A stretch of DNA of 64,000 bases from positions 62,001 to 126,000 of the forward strand of contig NZ_JACBJG010000010.1 of NCBI RefSeq assembly GCF_015910535.1, written 5' to 3'. The translations under genes were made by a program, and so were the position numbers. The notes beneath the pieces are model-generated. The model was not told where the DNA came from and did not search any database. It saw nothing but the letters and a program-made list of their open reading frames with translations. The stretch is from Saccharomonospora sp. NB11. Lineage in GTDB: Bacteria > Actinomycetota > Actinomycetes > Mycobacteriales > Pseudonocardiaceae. Position 1 is the first letter of the stretch. The number at the start of each line of letters is the position of its first letter. This document shows, one piece after another, positions 58,607-64,000 of the stretch.

Positions 58607-60487
58607 ATGACCGTGACTTCCGACCTCGTACACCGACTGGTCGGCGAGCAGGCCCGACGACGTCCGGACACGCTCGCCGTCGTCGGGCCTCGGGACCGGC
58701 TGACCTACGCGGAACTGGACCGACGGTCCAACCGGCTGGCCCATCACCTGGTGGAGCAGGGAGTCGGTCCGGACACGCTCGTGGCGGTGTGTCTGCCGCG
58801 CTCGGTGGACTCGGTCGTCGCGCCGCTGGCCGTTCTCAAGGCCGGCGGCGCGTACGTCCCGCTCGATCCCGAGTACCCACCACAGCGCCTCGCCCACATG
58901 CTCACCGACGCGCGTCCGGCGGTGCTCGTCACGACGTCCGACCTCGCCGTCGTCACCAGCCAGGTCCGACACGTGGTGGATCTCCGGGTGACGGATCTCG
59001 CCGCACGACCGGCGGACCACGCCCCTCGGGTCGCCGTCGACAATTCCGACCTGGCCTACGTGATCTACACGTCCGGCTCCACGGGGAAGCCCAAGGGCGT
59101 GCAGGTGCCCCACGCCGGACTGACGAACCTCGTCGCGTGGCACGTCCGGCGCTACGCCCTCGGGCCAGGTGAGCGCACCGCACACGTGGCCGCGCTCGGG
59201 TTCGACGCCTCCGTGTGGGAGATCTGGCCGGCCCTGGCGTCGGGCGCGACCCTGCTCCTCCCCGACGACGCCGACCGCACGCATCCTCGACGATTGCGTG
59301 ACTGGCTGGCGGAGGAGGGCGTCACCGTGACCTTCCTCCCCACCCCGCTGGCCGAGGAGGTCGTCGCCCTCCCACCGCGCCGAAGCGCGCTGCGGGCCCT
59401 GCTGACCGGAGGCGACGCCCTCACCACCTCACCACCGCCTGGCACGCCCTTCGACCTCGTCAACCACTACGGCCCCACCGAGGCCACCGTGGTCACCACC
59501 GCCGGTGTGGTCCGGCAGGGTGAGCCCGGCCCGCCTCCGATCGGCACCCCGATCACGGGCTTGCGAGTGCACGTGCTCGACGAAAACCTGACCCCGGTGC
59601 CGGACGGCAGTCCGGGAGAACTGTGCGTCGGCGGGGTGGGGGTCGCGCGCGGCTACCTCCATCGACCCGGCCTCACCGCCGAACGATTCGTCCCCGACCC
59701 GTACGGCCCGCCGGGAAGCCGCATGTACCGCACGGGCGACCTGGTGAGCCGACGGGACGACGGTGCGCTGGAGTTCCGGGGACGCGTCGACGACCAGGTC
59801 AAACTCCGGGGCTTCCGCATCGAACTGGGTGAGGTCGAGGCAGCCGTCGCCGGACATCCGGCCGTCGCACGCGCGGTCGCCGTCCTTCGGGAGGACCGCC
59901 CCGGTGATCGACGGCTCGTCGCCTACGTCGTCCCCGCCCGACCCGAGGCGGACGCCGAGTCGGGGAGTCGCGCCGATGCCGAGCCGACCCTGAAGGACCT
60001 CGACGGCTACCTGCGGGAGCGGCTGCCCACCTACATGGTGCCGTCGACGATCGTCGCGCTCGACGAGCTTCCCCTCACCCGGAACGGCAAGGTGGACCGC
60101 CGAGCCCTGCCCACCCCCGAGCCGCCTTCGTCGGCCGACGCCGTCGCACCCCGGGACGCGGTCGAGGAACTGATCGCCGACACCTGGTACGACGTGCTCG
60201 GTCTGCCCGACCGGCCGCGCCACGTGCACGACAACTTCTTCGCGCTGGGTGGCCACTCGCTGCTGGCCACCCAGCTCACCGCCCGGTTGCGCAACCTGTT
60301 CGACGTGCCGTTGCCGACACAGGTCACGCTGCGGGCGCCGACGATCGCCGCCCTGGCCGACGAGCTGCGCGCCCGCGAGCCGGTGCCCGGCCACCTCACC
60401 ACGGTGGCCGAGAAGCACCGGCTGGTCGCGGGCCTGTCCGACGAGGAGGTCGAACGGATGCTCGCCGAGCTGGGCGGCTCGTCGTGA
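58607..60487 (+). CDS. free-standing NRPS A-T didomain, Leu-like specificity
   Basis: The 626-residue A domain (about 1-520; [34 protein letters not shown]) has a carrier domain with Ser551 in GGHSLLATQ. A C-terminal tail ends LSDEEVERMLAELGGSS, a possible docking helix. Specificity residues by eye are D-A-W-F-L-G-H-V-V-K, one change (Asn to His) from the leucine code D-A-W-F-L-G-N-V-V-K. It lacks C and TE domains, so its cargo goes to another protein, most simply the orphan C-terminal C domain of the C-A-T-E-C enzyme. It starts two bases after the desaturase stop and ends the operon, three bases from the convergent leuS stop. Confidence 0.92.
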   Translation: MTVTSDLVHRLVGEQARRRPDTLAVVGPRDRLTYAELDRRSNRLAHHLVEQGVGPDTLVAVCLPRSVDSVVAPLAVLKAGGAYVPLDPEYPPQRLAHMLTDARPAVLVTTSDLAVVTSQVRHVVDLRVTDLAARPADHAPRVAVDNSDLAYVIYTSGSTGKPKGVQVPHAGLTNLVAWHVRRYALGPGERTAHVAALGFDASVWEIWPALASGATLLLPDDADRTHPRRLRDWLAEEGVTVTFLPTPLAEEVVALPPRRSALRALLTGGDALTTSPPPGTPFDLVNHYGPTEATVVTTAGVVRQGEPGPPPIGTPITGLRVHVLDENLTPVPDGSPGELCVGGVGVARGYLHRPGLTAERFVPDPYGPPGSRMYRTGDLVSRRDDGALEFRGRVDDQVKLRGFRIELGEVEAAVAGHPAVARAVAVLREDRPGDRRLVAYVVPARPEADAESGSRADAEPTLKDLDGYLRERLPTYMVPSTIVALDELPLTRNGKVDRRALPTPEPPSSADAVAPRDAVEELIADTWYDVLGLPDRPRHVHDNFFALGGHSLLATQLTARLRNLFDVPLPTQVTLRAPTIAALADELRAREPVPGHLTTVAEKHRLVAGLSDEEVERMLAELGGSS

Positions 60488-60490
60488 CAA

Positions 60491-62980
60491 TCAGCCGACG
60501 ACGACGTTGACCAGTCGTCCCGGCACCACCACGACACGCTTCACCGAGCGGTCGCCCACCGCGGCCTTGATCTCGTCCAGGCCCAGCACCGTCTCGCGGA
60601 CGACCTCCTCCGAGGCGTCCTGCGGGACGGTGACGCGGGCCTTCACCTTGCCGTTGATCTGGCAGGCCAGCTCCACGGTCTCCGTCCGCAGCAACTCCTC
60701 GTCCGGCTCCGGCCACGGCTGCTTCCAGACGTGCTCACCGGTGAGCCGGTGGTAGCACTCGCTCGCCGTGTGGGGCGCGAACGGCAACAGCAGGGACGCG
60801 GCCGTGCTCAGCGCGAACGCCGCCGTCTCACGGTCGATGCCGTCCTGCAGGGCCTTGCTGACGTCGTTGGTCAGCTCCATCAGGGCCGCGATCGCCGTGT
60901 TGAAGGCGAACTTGCCCGACATGTCGTCGGTGACCTTCTGGATCGCCCACGCGACCTTGCGGCGCAGGGCCAGGTCGCGGTCCGCGTCCGTGGCGGCCCC
61001 GATGACCGGGCCCTCGGCGTTGGCGACCTGCACGGTGAAGCGGAACAGCCGGCGCAGGAACCGGTACACGCCCTCGACACCGGTGTCCGACCAGTCCGCG
61101 CCCTGGTCCGGCGGCCCCATGAAGAGCACGTAGCAGCGTGCGGCGTCCGCACCGTACGCGTCGATGATCTCCCGAGGGGACACCGTGTTCCCCTTGGACT
61201 TCGACATCTTCGCGCCGTCACGCGTGATCATGCCCTGGGTGAAGAGCGCGGCGAACGGTTCCTGCACCGGAAGGTGACCGAGGTCGGCCAGTGCCTTCAC
61301 GAGGAACCGCGAGTAGAGCAGGTGCAGGATCGCGTGCTCGACCCCACCGATGTACTGATTGATCGGCATCCACCGCTCGACCGCCTGCGCGCCCCACGCG
61401 GCCTCGGTGTTCTTCGGGTCGCAGTAACGCAGGTAGTACCAGGACGAGTCGACGAACGTGTCCATCGTGTCGGTCTCGCGCCGCGCGGGGCCGGAGCACT
61501 TCGGACACGTGGTGGCGACCCACTCCTCGGCGGTGGCCAGCGGCGAGGAGCCCTTCGGCGCGTACTCCCGCACGTCGGGCAGCTCCACCGGCAGCGACTC
61601 CTCCGGCACGGGCACCACACCGCAGTCGTCGCAGTAGACGATGGGAATCGGGCAACCCCAGTAACGCTGCCGGGACAGCAGCCAGTCCCGCAGCTTGTAG
61701 GTCACCGTGGAAGCGCCGTGACCATTCTCCTCCAACCAGGAGATCATCGTCCGCTTCGCCTCGTCGACCCCGAGTCCGTCGAGGAAGCCGGAGTTGATGG
61801 CGGGCCCGTCTCCCGTGTACGCCTCGCCGTCGAAGCCGTCCTCCGGCTGCACGGTACGGATCACGGGCAGACCGAACTCCGCGGCGAAGTCCCAGTCCCG
61901 CTGGTCCTGCCCGGGCACGGCCATGATCGCGCCGGTGCCGTACCCCATCAGCACGTAGTCGGCGACGAACACGGGGATCTTGGCGCCGTTGACCGGATTC
62001 GTCGCGTACGCGCCGGTGAAGACGCCGGTCTTCTCCTTGCTCTCCTGCCGGTCCAGCTCCGTCTTCAACGACGCGGCGGCCCGGTAGGCGGCGACGGCCT
62101 CGGCGGGGGTCGCCGCACCGTTCGTCCAGCGACTGTCGACGTCCGAGGGCCAGCTCTCCGCGACCAGCGCGTCGATCAGCGGGTGTTCGGGTGCGAGCAC
62201 GAGGTAGGTGGCGCCGAAGAGCGTGTCCGGGCGGGTCGTGAAGACCTCGATCGGCTCCGCGTCGGTGGCGAACCGGACGGTGGCCCCTTCGGACCGGCCG
62301 ATCCAGTTGCGCTGCATCAGCTTCACGTGCGCGGGCCAGTCCAGCCCGTCGAGGTCGTCGAGCAGGCGGTCGGCGTAGTTGGTGATGCCGAAGAACCACT
62401 GTTCGAGCTGCCGCTGCTCCACCAGGGAGCCGCAGCGCTCGCACTGTCCACCGACGACCTGCTCGTTGGCCAGCACCGTGGCGTCCTGCGGACACCAGTT
62501 GACAGCGGCCTCACGGCGGTAGGCGAGCCCCGCGCGGTAGAGCTGCAGGAAAATCCACTGTGTCCAGCGGTAGTACTCCGGTTCGTGGGTGGCGATCTCC
62601 CGCGTCCAGTCGATCGAGATACCCCACCGCTTGAACTGCTCCCGGAACGACGCGATGGACTCGTCGGTGGACAGTCGCGGGTGCTTGCCCGTGCGGATGG
62701 CGTGGTTCTCGGCGGGCAGCCCGAAGGCGTCGTACCCCATCGGGTGCAGCACGTAGTAGCCGCGACGACGGAGGAAGTGGGCGACCGCGTCGCCCACGGC
62801 GTAGTTCTTCAGGTGCCCGACGTGCGGTTCGCCGCTGGTGTACGGCAACATCTCCAGCAGGTACGCGGTCTTCTCGGCGGGGGCGGTGTTGGACACCTCC
62901 CACGACCGTTCCTCGCGCCAGACCTTCTGCCATCGTTCGTCGATGGCATGCGGGTCGAAGTCGTCCCCGTCGCTCACCAT
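60491..62980 (-). CDS. leuS: leucyl-tRNA synthetase
   Basis: A complete class I LeuRS of 829 residues. The HIGH-type motif is PHVGHLKN, the editing domain (CP1) includes [12 protein letters not shown] and the hydrolytic-site Asp region, a zinc segment has CERCG and CPKCSG pairs, the KMSKS loop is KMSKSKGN, and the C-terminal tRNA-binding domain is complete. It charges tRNA-Leu in the cytosol. The gene is convergent with the cluster's last NRPS gene with three bases between stops. A leucine-rich leader peptide and an intrinsic terminator lie just upstream, which argues for a normal leucine-controlled housekeeping copy rather than a special resistance copy. Confidence 0.97.
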   Translation of the reverse strand: MVSDGDDFDPHAIDERWQKVWREERSWEVSNTAPAEKTAYLLEMLPYTSGEPHVGHLKNYAVGDAVAHFLRRRGYYVLHPMGYDAFGLPAENHAIRTGKHPRLSTDESIASFREQFKRWGISIDWTREIATHEPEYYRWTQWIFLQLYRAGLAYRREAAVNWCPQDATVLANEQVVGGQCERCGSLVEQRQLEQWFFGITNYADRLLDDLDGLDWPAHVKLMQRNWIGRSEGATVRFATDAEPIEVFTTRPDTLFGATYLVLAPEHPLIDALVAESWPSDVDSRWTNGAATPAEAVAAYRAAASLKTELDRQESKEKTGVFTGAYATNPVNGAKIPVFVADYVLMGYGTGAIMAVPGQDQRDWDFAAEFGLPVIRTVQPEDGFDGEAYTGDGPAINSGFLDGLGVDEAKRTMISWLEENGHGASTVTYKLRDWLLSRQRYWGCPIPIVYCDDCGVVPVPEESLPVELPDVREYAPKGSSPLATAEEWVATTCPKCSGPARRETDTMDTFVDSSWYYLRYCDPKNTEAAWGAQAVERWMPINQYIGGVEHAILHLLYSRFLVKALADLGHLPVQEPFAALFTQGMITRDGAKMSKSKGNTVSPREIIDAYGADAARCYVLFMGPPDQGADWSDTGVEGVYRFLRRLFRFTVQVANAEGPVIGAATDADRDLALRRKVAWAIQKVTDDMSGKFAFNTAIAALMELTNDVSKALQDGIDRETAAFALSTAASLLLPFAPHTASECYHRLTGEHVWKQPWPEPDEELLRTETVELACQINGKVKARVTVPQDASEEVVRETVLGLDEIKAAVGDRSVKRVVVVPGRLVNVVVG

Positions 62981-63037
62981 GCTCGCCCACCTCGTCGATT
63001 CGTGCGGTCGATTCGTGTGTCTCCTGCCCCGGAAATG

Positions 63038-63061
63038 AAAAAACCCCTCGCGCGCGAGGGG
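63038..63061 (-). terminator. intrinsic attenuator terminator of leuS
   Basis: Read on the minus strand, the palindrome CCCCTCGCGCGCGAGGGG (63044-63061) is followed directly by six T (63038-63043). It lies 58 bases before the leuS ATG and after the leader peptide, so it must be conditional. A textbook rho-independent form like this is uncommon in such GC-rich DNA. Confidence 0.88.
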
Positions 63062-63063
63062 TC

Positions 63064-63093
63064 GCCGTGCTGAGAACGTCCTCTCAGCACGGC
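63064..63093 (-). promoter_or_regulatory. leader RNA hairpin of the leuS attenuator
   Basis: Perfect 12-bp arms (63064-63075 and 63082-63093, 6-base loop) lie just upstream of the terminator. On the minus strand the first arm contains the last codons and stop of the leader peptide, so a ribosome ending there would melt it, linking leader translation to RNA folding. Confidence 0.75.
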
Positions 63094-63122
63094 CCGATAA
63101 GGAGCAGGAAGCCAGTGCTCAC
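63084..63122 (-). CDS. leuS leader peptide (12 residues)
   Basis: GTG-initiated frame encoding [12 protein letters not shown] and ending in TGA. It has three consecutive Leu codons of three different types (CTG CTC CTT), a stall signal for shortage of charged tRNA-Leu. The start lies six bases after a TACACT -10 element, so the mRNA is probably leaderless. The stop falls inside the hairpin at 63064-63093, ahead of the terminator. It is too small to have another function; it works in cis on leuS transcription. Confidence 0.82.
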   Translation of the reverse strand: MSTGFLLLIGPC

Positions 63123-63128
63123 GCACTC

Positions 63129-63134
63129 AGTGTA
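63129..63134 (-). promoter_or_regulatory. -10 box of the leuS promoter
   Basis: TACACT on the minus strand, six bases before the leader-peptide GTG, matches TANNNT. No clear -35 element is visible. Transcription would start at or within a base of the GTG. Confidence 0.6.
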
Positions 63135-63364
63135 GCGTCCCGCGACGACACCGTTCTCCCTGGGCACCCCGGGCACGCGAGGGCAGACGACCGTCCCGAC
63201 GATCCGGCCGTTCCCATTCCGCGCCGCTTTCCGAGAGTCGACGCCCATTCTCGGGCGACGCGGTGTGGAAACGGACTTCGGGACGCTCACCGCCGACATT
63301 CCCGACGCGTCGGCGACGTCGTGCGAAACGGCGCCGAAATGGGCTCGCCGGTGAAACCGTCGCG

Positions 63365-64000
63365 TCAACCCCAGGCGAACCGGGTGCGGTCGCGCGCGGT
63401 CCACAGAGCACGGGTGGCCGCGAGCACCACCGCCAGCGCGCCCACCGCCGAGGCCACGATCACCAGGGTGGCCGAGGTGGCCACCGCGATCCACGCCAAC
63501 GCCCACGCCACCGCGGCGGCGTAACCCGCGGCGGGCCGCACCCGCGTCACGGTCAGCACCGCCAGGCAGGTGGTTCCGAGCACCGCGAACACGCCGAGGG
63601 CGACGGCCAGTCCCCACGGCGGCGTGAACCCGAGTGCCACACCGGTGCTGGCGGCCCCCGCCACCGTCGCGACCGTGACCCAGCCCGTGTAGACACCGAC
63701 CGGCGTGTGGAGCAGCAGTCGATCCGCCCAGCCGGTCGCCGGGTGCTCCCTCAACCGCAGCAACGCGAGATAGAGCACGACGAGCAGTGCCACGATGACG
63801 ACCTCGGCGACGACGACCCAGCGTTGCGTGAAGACCAGCACCCACGACGCGTTCAGCACTCCCGCGGCGGCCACCCACCACCCGACCTGTCGGTGCACCT
63901 CCCGATGTCGCTGCCCGGACAGCGCGGCCCGCACGGCCAACGCGAGCACCAACACGTAGATAAGAGTCCAGATCGAGAACGCGGCCCCGCCGGGCTGCAC
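63365..64000 (-). CDS. multi-helix membrane protein, TspO/MBR-like (5' end outside the window)
   Basis: The visible 211 residues contain about six to seven hydrophobic segments with short loops and a Trp-rich first helix (PGGAAFSIWTLIYVLVLAL), a pattern of TspO/MBR-related proteins. The frame is still open at the window edge and the terminal GTG is not a convincing start, so the N-terminus is missing. Function is unknown; TspO proteins bind tetrapyrroles or modulate stress responses. Nothing links it to the biosynthetic cluster. Confidence 0.65.
   Translation of the reverse strand: MQPGGAAFSIWTLIYVLVLALAVRAALSGQRHREVHRQVGWWVAAAGVLNASWVLVFTQRWVVVAEVVIVALLVVLYLALLRLREHPATGWADRLLLHTPVGVYTGWVTVATVAGAASTGVALGFTPPWGLAVALGVFAVLGTTCLAVLTVTRVRPAAGYAAAVAWALAWIAVATSATLVIVASAVGALAVVLAATRALWTARDRTRFAWG

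Noticed and set aside
63038-63122. T-box riboswitch before leuS
   Set aside because: No specifier-loop or T-box consensus was seen, and a leader peptide with three Leu codons explains the terminator.

Overview
This is a 64 kb window of very GC-rich DNA. Third codon positions are almost all G or C, GTG and TTG starts are common, and Actinobacteria-type families dominate (AfsR/SARP, MbtH, a ThiF-nitroreductase fusion of the Rv1355c type). The source is an actinomycete; the gene families would suit a Pseudonocardiaceae-like organism, but the genus is an inference. Most of the window is one large hybrid trans-AT polyketide / non-ribosomal peptide gene cluster whose product I do not recognise.

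Left flank (1-7.6 kb): a ferredoxin reductase cut by the window edge, a divergent ArsR regulator / MFS exporter pair, a Tat-exported GH64 beta-1,3-glucanase, an F420/FMN-type oxidoreductase, a lipoprotein with a suspicious in-frame stop, and an ADP-ribosylglycohydrolase behind a PIG-L-type deacetylase.

Cluster (about 8.9-60.5 kb). 8.96-12.4 kb: O-methyltransferase, P450 and a regulator joining an XRE helix-turn-helix to SARP and NB-ARC domains. 12.5-14.2 kb: a PF10014-type 2-oxoglutarate hydroxylase coupled to an aldo/keto reductase, divergent from a C-A-T-TE NRPS whose thioesterase has Cys in the nucleophile position. 18.6-41.4 kb (minus strand): acyl-CoA ligase, a tandem AT-AT-PfaD protein, a 5271-residue three-module PKS with no functional AT in cis, and a ThiF-nitroreductase fusion. 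The last three have overlapping stop and start codons. 41.4-48.9 kb: a C-A-T-E-C NRPS and a beta-lactamase-fold serine hydrolase. 49.2-51.7 kb: a second 2-oxoglutarate oxygenase and a compact FAD oxidase / carrier protein / MbtH cassette. 52.0-60.5 kb (plus strand): hotdog protein, Val-like A-T didomain, P450, type II thioesterase (also Cys), glycine-amidinotransferase-like enzyme, membrane di-iron desaturase/hydroxylase and Leu-like A-T didomain.

Inferred logic: the AT-AT-PfaD protein supplies extender units and enoyl reduction in trans to the PKS. The NRPSs add amino acids, with the free-standing A-T proteins feeding the unpartnered terminal C domain. The P450s, 2-oxoglutarate oxygenases, FAD oxidase, amidinotransferase and di-iron enzyme tailor carrier-bound or free building blocks. 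The Cys thioesterase of the C-A-T-TE protein is the likely chain-release enzyme.

Right flank (60.5-64 kb): leuS preceded by a leucine-rich leader peptide and an intrinsic-terminator attenuator, then a membrane protein cut by the window edge. Bidirectional hairpin terminators separate most convergent units.
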